NCBI RefSeq assembly: GCF_036884275.1
Contig: NZ_CP145607.1
Coordinates: 1,165,001-1,229,000, forward strand
Direction of reading: 5' to 3'
Origin: Sphingomonas kaistensis
GTDB taxonomy: Bacteria > Pseudomonadota > Alphaproteobacteria > Sphingomonadales > Sphingomonadaceae
Length of the DNA: 64,000 nt
The stretch's first letter is position 1, and each line of letters starts with the position of its first letter. Below, piece after piece: positions 20,019 through 28,439 of the stretch. Below the pieces are notes generated by a model that was not told where the DNA came from, searched no databases, and saw only the letters and a program-made list of their open reading frames with translations. The position numbers and the translations under genes are program-made.

Positions 20019-21194
20019 TCATGCCTTTTGGGGGCGGGTAGGAAGAAGCCACAGCATCGCCCCTGCGACCACCGCCACCGCTGCGCTTGCCACGAAGGTC
20101 GCCGACGAACCCTCGGCATCCCACAACAGCCCCGCGCCGAGGCTGGCGAGCAGAAGGCCGATGCCGGTCGCGACGTTGAACAGGCCGAAAGCGGTGGCGC
20201 GAAGGTGCGGCGGGGCGACATCGGCGAGGAGCTTGGCGAACAGCCCTTGCGTCAGCGCCATGTGCGCGCCCCACAAGGCGACTCCGACGATCACGCCCGC
20301 CAGACCGTTCGCAGTCGCCAGCACCGCATTGCCGATCACCAGCAAGGCGATTCCCGCGGTCAGGATCAGTCGCGGATCGCGCCGGTCGCCGAGCGCGCCT
20401 GCCGGATAGGAGAGCAGCACGTACGAGAGATTGAACACCACCAGCATCAGGGGCGCGGTGGCAAAGCTGAGCCCGGCGTCGGCGCCTTTGAGGATGAGGA
20501 AGCTTTCCGAAAATCGCGCAAGGGTGAAGAAGAAGGCGACGAGAATGACCCGGCGGCACCCCGCGTCCACCTCGCGAAAACTTCGCAGCAGCGGCGGCGC
20601 CTTGACCGTGACTGCCGCCCGTTCGGGCTCGCGCAGGAAGAGCAGAATGATCGCGACCGAGACGAACGCCGGAATGACCGCGATCCAGAAGATGCTGCGA
20701 ATGTCGCCCGCCAGCCAGATCATCAGCCCGGCGGCGGCCAGCGGCGCCAGCAATGCGCCCACGGTATCGAGGCTCTGCCGCAGGCCGTAGGCGGCGCCGC
20801 GCTGTTCGGGTGGGGTCTCGTCGGCGATCAGCGCGTCGCGCGGCGCACCGCGCAGGCCCTTGGCGGTGCGATCGACCAGCCGCGCGCCGAGCACGGTCAG
20901 CGGGCTGCCGGCCAGCGCGAACAAAGGCTTGGTGATTGCCGCCAGGCCATAGCCGGCGAGAATCCAAGGTTTACGCTTCTGCTGCTTGTCGCTCAATCGC
21001 CCGCCGGCGAGCTTGGCAAAACTCGCGGTCGCTTCCGCCACCCCGTCGATCGCGCCCAGCACCGCGACGCTGGCGCCCAACGTCACGGTGACGAAGAGAG
21101 GCAACAGCGCGTGAACGATCTCGCTCGACAGATCCATGAACAGGCTGACTAAGCCAAGGACCCAAATGGAGCGGGGAAGGGCGGGGCGGTTCAC
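20019..21194 (-). CDS. Major facilitator superfamily transporter
   Basis: The protein has 391 residues and twelve predicted membrane helices. The opening IWVLGLVSLFMDLSSEIVHA and the conserved loop RLVDRTAKGLRGAPRDALIA between helices 2 and 5 place it in an MFS drug/metabolite exporter group. The substrate is not apparent. Translation begins at a GTG that overlaps the stop of the upstream small protein gene (GTGA), indicating coupling. The start at 21194 gives a normal short cytoplasmic N-terminus. Confidence 0.88.
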   Translation of the reverse strand: MNRPALPRSIWVLGLVSLFMDLSSEIVHALLPLFVTVTLGASVAVLGAIDGVAEATASFAKLAGGRLSDKQQKRKPWILAGYGLAAITKPLFALAGSPLTVLGARLVDRTAKGLRGAPRDALIADETPPEQRGAAYGLRQSLDTVGALLAPLAAAGLMIWLAGDIRSIFWIAVIPAFVSVAIILLFLREPERAAVTVKAPPLLRSFREVDAGCRRVILVAFFFTLARFSESFLILKGADAGLSFATAPLMLVVFNLSYVLLSYPAGALGDRRDPRLILTAGIALLVIGNAVLATANGLAGVIVGVALWGAHMALTQGLFAKLLADVAPPHLRATAFGLFNVATGIGLLLASLGAGLLWDAEGSSATFVASAAVAVVAGAMLWLLPTRPQKA

Positions 21195-21433
21195 CGGGAG
21201 GACTTAGCCGCCTTCTTTCTCCTCGTCTCCCAGCCCTTTTTCGCGGCCTCACTGCGATTGCGCGAGCGGCCCGCGCCGCTTTCCTTGCCGCCGCCGTCCA
21301 TCTTGTTGACGGTCGCCCAGGCGATCCGCTCGGCTTCTTTTGCCGGGCGGCCTTGCGCTTCATAGCCTTTTTCGATCTCGGCGGCCTTGCGGCGCTGCTT
21401 GTCGGTGTAGGCGCTCTTGTCTCCTTGCGGCAT
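21191..21433 (-). CDS. Small basic protein of the plasmid-stabilisation-annotated family
   Basis: The protein has 80 residues and is very hydrophilic and basic: 24 Lys/Arg. It has the recognisable start MPQGDKSAYTDKQRRKAAEI, then RIAWATVNKMDGGGKESGAG and a tail of Arg/Lys repeats. Near relatives are often labelled plasmid stabilisation protein, but no toxin or partition partner is here, and the label has little experimental basis as far as I know. It may bind nucleic acid. The start at 21433 follows GAGAGGATC. The longer frame to 22294 runs antisense to typA and is spurious. Confidence 0.78.
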   Translation of the reverse strand: MPQGDKSAYTDKQRRKAAEIEKGYEAQGRPAKEAERIAWATVNKMDGGGKESGAGRSRNRSEAAKKGWETRRKKAAKSSR

Positions 21434-21508
21434 GATCCTCTCCTCTTGCCATTGCTGCAACGCACCAATTCGGCTAAGGGCGCACCAACTTCTCCCAAGG
21501 AAATCGCA

Positions 21509-23341
21509 ATGACCCTCCGCAACGTGGCGATCATCGCCCACGTCGATCACGGCAAGACGACCCTCGTCGACCAGCTCTTCCGCCAGTCCGGCACCTTCCG
21601 CGATAATCAGCGGATCGACGAACGGGCGATGGATTCGAACGACCTCGAAAAAGAGCGCGGAATCACGATTCTCGCCAAGTGCACGTCGGTCGAATGGGAC
21701 GACGGCAAGGGCACCGCGACCCGCATCAATATCGTCGACACTCCCGGCCACGCCGACTTCGGCGCCGAGGTGGAGCGCATCCTGTCGATGGTCGACGGGG
21801 TGATCCTGCTGGTCGATGCCGCCGAAGGCCCGATGCCGCAGACCAAGTTCGTCACCGGCAAGGCGCTCGGCCTGGGCCTCAAGCCCATCGTCGTCGTCAA
21901 TAAGATCGACCGCCCCGATGCGCGCGCCGCCGAAGTGCTGGACGAATGCTTCGAGCTGTTCCTCAGCCTCGACGCCAATGACGAGCAACTCGACTTCCCG
22001 GTGCTCTACGCCTCGGGCCGCAACGGTTATGCCGGCCGCGAGGACACGGTGCGCGAAGGCGATCTGACGCCGCTGTTCGAGACCATCGTCAGCCACGTTC
22101 CCGAGCCCGGCCTGCCGATCCACGGCGAGTTCAAGATGCTCGCGACCCTGCTCGACCGCGATCCGTTCCTCGGCCGCATCCTGACCGGCCGCGTCGAATC
22201 GGGTACGCTGCACATCAATCAGCCGATCCGCGCCCTGGACGTTCACGGCGCCAAGGTCGAGGAAGGCCGCGCGACCAAGATCTTCGCCTTCCATGGCCTA
22301 GAGCGCGTGCCCGTCGAGCAGGCGCAGGCGGGCGACATCATCGCTATCGCCGGCCTGATGAACGCGACCGTGTCGAACACGATCGCGACGCCGTCGGTGA
22401 CCACTCCGATCAAGGCCCGCCCGATCGATCCGCCGACGCTCGCCATGAGCTTCGCGGTCAACGACAGCCCCTATGCGGGGCGCGACGGCGACAAGGTGCA
22501 GAGCCGCATCATCCGCGAGCGTCTGGAGCGCGAGGCGGAGACCAATGTCGCCATCCGGGTCACCGTTGCTCACGACAACGACAGCTATGAAGTTGCCGGC
22601 CGCGGCGAACTTCAGCTCGGCGTGGTGATCGAGACCCTCCGCCGCGAAGGCTTCGAACTGTCGATCAGCCGCCCGCGCGTGCTGTTCCAGGACGGCCCCA
22701 ATGGCCGTGAAGAGCCGTACGAAACCGTCGTGATCGACGTCGACGACGAATATAGTGGCACGGTCGTCGAGAAGATGAGCCTTCGCAAGGCCGAGATGAC
22801 CGACATGCGTCCGTCGGGCGCCGGCAAGACCCGCCTGACCTTCAGCGCCCCGTCGCGCGGGCTGATCGGTTATCACGGCGAATTCCTGTCGGACACCCGC
22901 GGCACCGGCATCATGAACCGCCTCTTCGAGAAATACGGCCCCCACAAGGGTCAGATCACCGGTCGCCAGAACGGCGTCCTGATCTCGATGGAAAAGGGCA
23001 AGGCGCAGGCCTACGCCCTGAACATGCTCGAAGAGCGCGGCGTGCTGTTCATCAGCCCCGGCGACGATCTCTACGAGGGCATGATCATCGGCGAGAATGC
23101 CAAGCCGCAGGACCTCGAGGTCAATCCGCTCAAAGCCAAGCAGCTGACCAACTTCCGCGCTAGCGGCAAGGACGAAGGCATCCGCCTCACCCCGCCGCGC
23201 CGGATGACGCTGGAGCAGGCGATCGCCTACATTCAGGACGACGAGTTGGTCGAAGTAACCCCCAAGGTCATCCGACTGCGCAAGCGACATCTCGATCCGC
23301 ATGAGCGCAAGCGCCAGAGCCGCAAGGCCGAAGCTGCCTGA
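21509..23341 (+). CDS. typA: Translational GTPase TypA/BipA
   Basis: The protein has 610 residues. The N-terminal GTPase domain has AHVDHGKTTLVDQLF (P-loop), RGITILAK (switch), DTPGHADF and NKIDR. Domains II, III and V and the TypA-specific C-terminal domain follow (SAPSRGLIGYHGEFLSDTRG, LTPPRRMTLEQAIAYI). TypA binds the ribosome like EF-G and is needed for growth under cold or other stress and for 50S assembly. The ATG at 21509 has an AAGGAAAT ribosome site; the frame opens further upstream without support. A strong terminator follows, so it is probably a single-gene unit. Confidence 0.97.
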   Translation: MTLRNVAIIAHVDHGKTTLVDQLFRQSGTFRDNQRIDERAMDSNDLEKERGITILAKCTSVEWDDGKGTATRINIVDTPGHADFGAEVERILSMVDGVILLVDAAEGPMPQTKFVTGKALGLGLKPIVVVNKIDRPDARAAEVLDECFELFLSLDANDEQLDFPVLYASGRNGYAGREDTVREGDLTPLFETIVSHVPEPGLPIHGEFKMLATLLDRDPFLGRILTGRVESGTLHINQPIRALDVHGAKVEEGRATKIFAFHGLERVPVEQAQAGDIIAIAGLMNATVSNTIATPSVTTPIKARPIDPPTLAMSFAVNDSPYAGRDGDKVQSRIIRERLEREAETNVAIRVTVAHDNDSYEVAGRGELQLGVVIETLRREGFELSISRPRVLFQDGPNGREEPYETVVIDVDDEYSGTVVEKMSLRKAEMTDMRPSGAGKTRLTFSAPSRGLIGYHGEFLSDTRGTGIMNRLFEKYGPHKGQITGRQNGVLISMEKGKAQAYALNMLEERGVLFISPGDDLYEGMIIGENAKPQDLEVNPLKAKQLTNFRASGKDEGIRLTPPRRMTLEQAIAYIQDDELVEVTPKVIRLRKRHLDPHERKRQSRKAEAA

Positions 23342-23349
23342 ATTTGACA

Positions 23350-23378
23350 GGGCCCCGGTGACGAGCCGGGGCCCTTTT
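23350..23378 (+). terminator. Rho-independent terminator of typA
   Basis: GGGCCCCGG pairs perfectly with CCGGGGCCC around a seven-base loop (TGACGAG), followed by TTTTC. It begins nine bases after the typA stop. Confidence 0.92.
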
Positions 23379-23679
23379 CATATCTGCTTGATTCGCTTGC
23401 CCATTTCACAGCTCATCGCTTCCGCGTTTCGCTTCGTCTGAAAGGGTGTCCCGCGCTGGGAACCGGCCGCGCAACTCGTCTCACGCGCCGCCCGCTTTGG
23501 CCAATTTCGGATGCGCGACGCGCGAATAACCCTAAGTCAGCCTCAACAAGACGAGAGCGAGGGCGCCGACCGATTGATAAGGCGGCGCTAGGGCAAGTCG
23601 GACGAGGGCGAAGCCGCTGCACCCGAGGGGTGCGAGTGTGGCGTGGCCGGACCCTCGGCCGCAAGACAGTGAGAATGAA
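23379..23679. other. Intergenic stretch without a recognised gene
   Basis: About 300 bases lie between the typA terminator and the cell wall hydrolase gene. I found no tRNA, no convincing reading frame and no strong repeat. The right part (AATAACCCTAAGTCAGCCTC near 23523) is AT-richer and may hold the promoter of the hydrolase gene, but no clear -35/-10 pair could be fixed. Confidence 0.5.
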
Positions 23680-24429
23680 TTGATCAAGCGTTTGGCGTTG
23701 GGCCGCGTGCCCGCGATGGTTTTCCTGTTGGCCGTTTCCGGTCTTGCGGCACCTGCCGCGGCGCAGGTCGGCACCATCGCAGCAACTCCGGTTGCCGCAA
23801 CCACCGCCACCGTTTCGACCCCGGTCGCCGCGACCGCGCTGCCCACCGCCACACCTGGCACGATCGCCGCTGCCCCCGTTCTCCAGACCGCCCCCGCGCC
23901 GGGTCGTGCCGCCATCCTTTCGGCCACCCCGCGACCGGTGACCGGCACCACCCCGCCGACCGGCACCACCGATGTTCGTCCCGCCGTCACCCACGCCGGC
24001 CTTTGGCCGATGGTGTGGGCCAAAACGCAGGCTGCGGCGCCTGCGCTGACCGAGCAGGAAGAATGCATCGCCATCGCCGTTTATCACGAAGCCCGGGGTG
24101 AACCGCTCGACGGGCAGCTGGCGGTGGCCGAAGTGATCATGAATCGCGCCGCCTCGGGCCGTTATCCGGCCGGGTGGTGCGATGTCGTGAAGCAGCCCTG
24201 GCAGTTCAGTTTCGTCAATCCACGCACCGGCCACATGCCCGGCGTCAACCGTGCCAGCGCGAGCTGGGCCTATGCCGAGGCGATCACCCGCATCGCGGTC
24301 GGCAATTTCGCCGATGCGCTGCCCGGTGACGTGCTGTGGTATCACGCCGATTACGTCGCACCGAGCTGGGGTCGCCGCCTCGCCAAGGTCGAAAAGATCG
24401 GCGCGCACATTTTTTACCGCGCGAGCTGA
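23680..24429 (+). CDS. SleB-type cell wall hydrolase, secreted
   Basis: The protein has about 249 residues. After a signal peptide (MVFLLAVSGLAAPAAAQ) comes a low-complexity Ala/Thr/Pro linker of about 80 residues, then a Hydrolase_2/SleB domain: AIAVYHEARGEPLDGQLAV with the catalytic Glu, VIMNRAASGRYP, QFSF and HADYVAPSW. Enzymes of this family cut peptidoglycan glycan strands. In non-sporulating alphaproteobacteria such proteins act in the periplasm. The start is uncertain: TTG 23680 gives a charged n-region before the hydrophobic core, GTG 23638 is longer, and ATG 23716 is shorter. Confidence 0.85.
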   Translation: MIKRLALGRVPAMVFLLAVSGLAAPAAAQVGTIAATPVAATTATVSTPVAATALPTATPGTIAAAPVLQTAPAPGRAAILSATPRPVTGTTPPTGTTDVRPAVTHAGLWPMVWAKTQAAAPALTEQEECIAIAVYHEARGEPLDGQLAVAEVIMNRAASGRYPAGWCDVVKQPWQFSFVNPRTGHMPGVNRASASWAYAEAITRIAVGNFADALPGDVLWYHADYVAPSWGRRLAKVEKIGAHIFYRAS

Positions 24430-24554
24430 GGTCGGCGGGCGGCCCCGGATCGCTCGTCAAGCGTGACGCCATGACGTCTCGCCCCCGTAACTACTCGGCT
24501 TACCGATAACTCGCTCACCGCGGGATTCGCAGGACGAATCCGCGCTGCAACCCT

Positions 24555-24589
24555 TTGCACCGGGTGGCTTTGCCACCGGGAGGGTGCAA
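24555..24589 (+). promoter_or_regulatory. Hairpin covering the ribosome site of the response regulator gene
   Basis: Nested inverted repeats TTGCACC...GGTGCAA (outer, seven pairs) and GGTGGC-TTT-GCCACC (inner, six pairs) enclose GGGAGG, the likely ribosome site for the GTG at 24591. Folding would hide that site, so translation could be controlled by opening of the hairpin. Confidence 0.5.
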
Positions 24590-24590
24590 C

Positions 24591-25097
24591 GTGTTGAAGA
24601 TCTTGATCGTCGAGGACGAACGGCCGCTTGCGGAAACGCTTCGTTACCTGGTCGAGGACAATCCTCGCTACCGGGTGGTGGGAATTGCGTCCGACCTGCC
24701 TTCCGCGCTCGAGCTGCTGGAGCACGGGCGTCCCGACCTTGCCTTGGTCGATCTTCACCTCGCGCATGGCTCGACCGGCTTCTCGGTCGCGGTGCGGCTC
24801 AACGATGCCGGCGTGCCCTGCCTGTTCGTGACCGGGCGGCCGCCTGGCTTCGCCATGCCCGACCTTGCGCTCGGCCTTCTGCTCAAGCCGTTCACCGGTA
24901 ACGACGTGCACCGCGCGCTGGCGCTTGCGGAAGACGTCATGCGTGGCCGCGAGACGCTTCGCCCGCGGATTCCGCGCAATCTGCAGTTGTTCGAAAACGA
25001 GGAAGAGGTTGAGCCGGAGCCCGACGCGCCTGCGCTCCTGCCCCGACAGGGTTTCAAAGCGAGACTCGAACGCTGGATCGGTGGCAGCCCGCATTGA
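24591..25097 (+). CDS. Single-domain response regulator
   Basis: The protein has 168 residues. The receiver domain fills residues 1-125: acidic pocket VEDE at 7-10, phosphorylated Asp54 in ALVDLHLAHG, Thr81 in FVTGRP and Lys99 in LLLKPF. There is no output domain; the last 40 residues are acidic and then basic (LFENEEEVEPEPD ... RLERWIG) and probably flexible. It may act by protein contact or as a phosphate sink. No kinase is adjacent. The start is a GTG at 24591; the ORF reading back to 24555 would translate a hairpin and is less likely. Confidence 0.85.
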   Translation: MLKILIVEDERPLAETLRYLVEDNPRYRVVGIASDLPSALELLEHGRPDLALVDLHLAHGSTGFSVAVRLNDAGVPCLFVTGRPPGFAMPDLALGLLLKPFTGNDVHRALALAEDVMRGRETLRPRIPRNLQLFENEEEVEPEPDAPALLPRQGFKARLERWIGGSPH

Positions 25098-25155
25098 ACC
25101 GATCGATCAACCGATCGTTAATCGGGCAAGCAACTGATTAAACGAGTATTTCGCT

Positions 25156-26451
25156 GTGCCCCATCGAATGTTCCTCGGCGCTGCCCTGATGGCAGCGGCG
25201 CTCGGCGGAGCCTTGCCGGCTGCCGCCGCGACCGCCGTCTACGAGACGAGCGGCTCGATGCCGGCGGCCAGCGCAGTCGCTCGCTTTTACGAAGCTCGGC
25301 AACAGCCGCTGTGGCTGCAATCTCCGGACGCCGTGCGTACGTTGCTCGACGCGCTAAGCACCGCCGATGTCGACGGCCTTGCCCAAGGCCCGGAACTCGC
25401 GGCCCGGATCGAGCGAGTGCTGGGTGATGCCGATGCCGGCGTGCCGGGGGCGGCGCGCGAGGCCGAGCGGCTGATTAGCAATGCGTTCGTGCTCCACGCC
25501 CAGGTGCTGAAATGGCCCGGCAACAACGGCATCATCTACGCCGATCCCTCGCTCGCCCCGCGCGTGCCGAGCCCAGCGGGGATCCTCGAACGCGCTGCCA
25601 GCGCCCCCGATCTTGCGGCTTTTGTGCGCCAGACGGTGGACGTGAACCCGATCCATGCGGCACTGCGCGAGGCCGCGATCAAGGATATGCGCCTGCTCGG
25701 CACGCCGTCGCGGGCGATGAAGGCCAGCCTCGAACGCTCGCGCCTGCTTCCATCGGAGGGGCGTTTCGTCCTCGTCGATGTCGCCAGCCAGCAGTTGATG
25801 ATGATCGAGGACGGCCGGGTCGTCGACCAGATGAAGGTGGTAGTCGGCAAGCCCGGTATGAAAACGCCCTTGCTTGCCGGCACCCTGCGCCAGGCGACCT
25901 TCAATCCCTATTGGAACGTGCCCGTCGATCTTGCCGCCAGCAACGTCGCGCAGAACGTGCTGAAGAACGGCCTCGGCTGGTTCCGCTCGCGCAACTATGA
26001 AGTGTTGAGCGACTGGACCAACGACGCGACGGTGCTCGATCCGGCCAGCATCGATTGGCAGGCGGTTGCCGATGGGCGGGTCGAAGCGCGCGTGCGCCAG
26101 CGTCCGGGACCGGGCAACTCGATGGGCGCGATGAAGTTCGAATTCCCTAACGATCGCGGCATCTATCTTCACGATACGCCCGACCGGCAATTATTCTCCG
26201 AGGCCGAGCGGACATTCAGCTCGGGCTGCGTGCGGCTGGAGGATGCCGCGCGCCTCGGCCGCTGGCTCCTCGGCCGCGAAGCGGTCGCGAGCAGCAGCCA
26301 GCCCGAGCTCAACGTCGCGCTTCCGACGCCCGTGCCGGTGTTCCTGACTTATCTAACGGTCCGTCCTGGCGCTAACGGCACGCTCGCCTATGCGCCCGAC
26401 GTCTACGGTCTCGACACGGCGGGCGAAGGGCAGCTGGCAGCGGCGCAGTGA
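25156..26451 (+). CDS. L,D-transpeptidase of the YcbB/LdtD-like type
   Basis: The protein has 431 residues, much longer than the YkuD protein at 1729. A signal peptide (about 1-25) is followed by an N-terminal domain with FYEARQQPLWL, typical of YcbB-like enzymes, and then the catalytic domain: MKVVVGKPGMKTPLLAGTLR, YLHDTPDRQLF and FSSGCVRLEDA with the catalytic Cys. It should make 3-3 cross-links in periplasmic peptidoglycan. The start is probably GTG 25156 (ATG 25168 is an alternative); neither has a strong ribosome site. Confidence 0.9.
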   Translation: MPHRMFLGAALMAAALGGALPAAAATAVYETSGSMPAASAVARFYEARQQPLWLQSPDAVRTLLDALSTADVDGLAQGPELAARIERVLGDADAGVPGAAREAERLISNAFVLHAQVLKWPGNNGIIYADPSLAPRVPSPAGILERAASAPDLAAFVRQTVDVNPIHAALREAAIKDMRLLGTPSRAMKASLERSRLLPSEGRFVLVDVASQQLMMIEDGRVVDQMKVVVGKPGMKTPLLAGTLRQATFNPYWNVPVDLAASNVAQNVLKNGLGWFRSRNYEVLSDWTNDATVLDPASIDWQAVADGRVEARVRQRPGPGNSMGAMKFEFPNDRGIYLHDTPDRQLFSEAERTFSSGCVRLEDAARLGRWLLGREAVASSSQPELNVALPTPVPVFLTYLTVRPGANGTLAYAPDVYGLDTAGEGQLAAAQ

Positions 26452-26463
26452 TCCGGACGCGGA

Positions 26464-26967
26464 TCAGCCGCCCGTAGTGGCGAGACGCTCCAGCTCAGAC
26501 GCGCTGACACCAAGAACGGCGCCCTTGTCGCTTGCAGCGATCCCATTGCGTGGCAGGCGGACGAGCTTGCCGGAAGTGAGCTTCAGCGTGACGAACTCCG
26601 CATCGATTGCATCGATCGTCCCGGCCAGCGCGCCGCTTTGCCCATAGACATTGGCACCGGCCACAAGCTTGGCGTTGGCTTCCGCCAGCGCGGCTTCGGT
26701 TTGCTGGTTGAGCTGATCGCGGGTCAAAGCGAACAGCAACTTGCCCTCGCTCGGCGTGAACGAATTCGCCGGCAGAGCAACCTTGAGCTTGTCGGTTTCG
26801 ACCACCAGCTGATCGCCCTTCACGCTGTAGATCGTTCCCACAGGATTACCCGCCGTATCGACGACCTGCGTGCCGGGAACAATTGCGGGCGACTGCGCCA
26901 CGGCAGCCGGAGTAACCAACGCAAGGGCGGCAGCGGCGAGATAGATGCGGGGGTTGAGAACCATCAT
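26464..26967 (-). CDS. Secreted protein with two PRC-barrel-like repeats
   Basis: The protein has 167 residues. The signal peptide is MMVLNPRIYLAAAALALVTP, cleaved near AVAQ. The mature part contains two similar units: PGTQVVDTAGNPVGTIYSVK and AGANVYGQSGALAGTIDAID, each followed by a beta strand pair and a short helix (LTRDQLNQQ; VSASELERL). This looks like an internal duplication of a PRC-barrel-type fold, judged by eye. The function is unknown. The ATG at 26967 follows CAGGAGACTGC. It is convergent with the L,D-transpeptidase gene. Confidence 0.75.
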   Translation of the reverse strand: MMVLNPRIYLAAAALALVTPAAVAQSPAIVPGTQVVDTAGNPVGTIYSVKGDQLVVETDKLKVALPANSFTPSEGKLLFALTRDQLNQQTEAALAEANAKLVAGANVYGQSGALAGTIDAIDAEFVTLKLTSGKLVRLPRNGIAASDKGAVLGVSASELERLATTGG

Positions 26968-27132
26968 GTCGTAGCAGTCTCCTGAAGAAAATGTCCGACT
27001 ACACTTTACCCCATCGAAGCAACGCTTCCCATGCGCCGGGCTCGTTCTGCCCCGCCTAGCGCTCGTCATACCGACACCGCACCGCGTACGGACGAGATCG
27101 AAGATCGTGCATCACTGATTTTGCTTGGAAAA

Positions 27133-27206
27133 TGGATGCCCGACGTGGATTCGAACCACGATTGACGGAGTCAGAGTCCGTAGTCTTACCATTAGACGAT
27201 CGGGCA
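27133..27206 (-). tRNA. tRNA-Gln (CTG anticodon)
   Basis: On the minus strand the seven-base acceptor stem TGCCCGA pairs with TCGGGCA, and the CCA end is encoded after the discriminator T. The anticodon arm is ACGGA-CTCTGAC-TCCGT, with anticodon CTG reading CAG. The T arm holds GGTTCGAATCC. The D arm region is CGTCTAATGGTAAGAC. Length is 74 bases including CCA. It is flanked by the secreted PRC-like protein gene and the ppx/gppA gene. Confidence 0.96.
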
Positions 27207-27370
27207 TCGGGCGCGCCTCGGCGCGACGACAGGGGGCAGCTAGGGGGCCGGTCCGACGCTGTCAACGTCTTTGCGCTAACTTGCGCTCGGGCTTCAATCT
27301 GGCTTAAGCCTGCTTTCAAGTCAGCCGTCCGGGGTTTGCCGGGTCGGTGCAGGTTTATGGAATTGAAGCG

Positions 27371-28429
27371 ATGGCATCCGTTTCTGCCAGCGCGCCGATG
27401 CCGGGTCGTCCGGCCGGGCACCGGACAAATGCTCGCTCACCCGCAGCGAACCCCCCGCCACAGCAACCTTATGCCGCGATCGATCTCGGCACCAATAACT
27501 GCCGCCTGCTGATCGCGCGCCCGACCAGTGGCGGGTTCACCGTGGTCGATGCCTTTTCGCGGATCGTCCGGCTGGGCGAAGGGCTCGCCAGCAGCGGCCG
27601 GCTGACGCAGGACGCGATGGACCGGGCGGTCGACGCGCTTGGCGTTTGTTCGGACAAGCTGCGCCGCCGCCGGGTCGGCCTGGCTCGCTCGGTCGCCACC
27701 GAAGCCTGCCGCCGCGCCGCCAACGGCCGCGACTTCATCGAACGGGTGCGCGAGGAAACCGGTATCGCGCTGGAAATCATCCCGCCGCAGGAAGAAGCGC
27801 GCCTGGCCGTCCTCGGCTGTCACAAATTGCTCGAACCGGGCGATGGGCCTGCCATCATCTTCGACATCGGCGGCGGCTCGACCGAGCTGGTGCTGGTCGA
27901 ACCCGGCGACGGTCCCGACGCCAACCCGCGCATCAGGGCCTGGTGGAGCGCGCCGTGGGGCGTGGTTTCGCTGACCGAAAGCGAGGGCAGGGCGGCGATC
28001 GAGGGTCCTGACCGGATCGTCGCCTATGCGCGGATGAAGTCTCGCGCTTCCCGCGCCTTCGACAGCTTCGCGCAACTTCTGCCCGAGCGCACCGACAACA
28101 TTCGCCTGCTCGGCACCAGCGGCACGGTAACGACGCTCGCGTCCGTCCACCTCGCGCTGCCGAGCTACGATCGCCGCGCGGTCGATGGCCTGCACGTGCC
28201 GATCGACGCCATGCGCGATATCTCGACCCGGATCGCCGAAATGGATTTCGAGGGCCGGGCGTCGCTGCCCTGCATCGGTGCCGAGCGCGCCGACCTGGTG
28301 GTCGCCGGCTGTGCGATCCTCGAATCGATCCTCGACATCTGGCCCGCCGCCCATCTCGGCATCGCCGATCGAGGTATTCGCGAAGGCATTCTGCGCAGCC
28401 TGATGGCCCGCGACGGGCACGTCCTGTAA
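27371..28429 (+). CDS. Ppx/GppA family exopolyphosphatase / pppGpp phosphohydrolase
   Basis: The protein has about 352 residues. It belongs to the ASKHA fold: YAAIDLGTNNCRLLIARPTS near residue 34 and IFDIGGGSTELVLVE near 160 are the two phosphate-binding loops; TSGTVTTLASVHL is also typical. Family members remove terminal phosphates from polyphosphate or hydrolyse pppGpp. At this length only the short form is present, without the C-terminal HD domain of longer enzymes, so which activity dominates cannot be said. The start is the ATG at 27371 or GTG at 27347. rlmE follows after ten bases. Confidence 0.9.
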   Translation: MASVSASAPMPGRPAGHRTNARSPAANPPPQQPYAAIDLGTNNCRLLIARPTSGGFTVVDAFSRIVRLGEGLASSGRLTQDAMDRAVDALGVCSDKLRRRRVGLARSVATEACRRAANGRDFIERVREETGIALEIIPPQEEARLAVLGCHKLLEPGDGPAIIFDIGGGSTELVLVEPGDGPDANPRIRAWWSAPWGVVSLTESEGRAAIEGPDRIVAYARMKSRASRAFDSFAQLLPERTDNIRLLGTSGTVTTLASVHLALPSYDRRAVDGLHVPIDAMRDISTRIAEMDFEGRASLPCIGAERADLVVAGCAILESILDIWPAAHLGIADRGIREGILRSLMARDGHVL

Positions 28430-28439
28430 GCGCCGGTCG

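Noticed and set aside
21191-21433. The small basic protein as part of a toxin-antitoxin or plasmid system
   Set aside because: No toxin, partition or replication gene is nearby; the family label seems to be an old annotation carried over.
22298-23302. A 334-codon minus-strand frame opposite typA
   Set aside because: It is a shadow of the conserved typA frame and has no recognisable domain.
23459-23485. GGAAC in the typA downstream gap as another stress promoter
   Set aside because: No CGTT-like element is found 16 or 17 bases after it.
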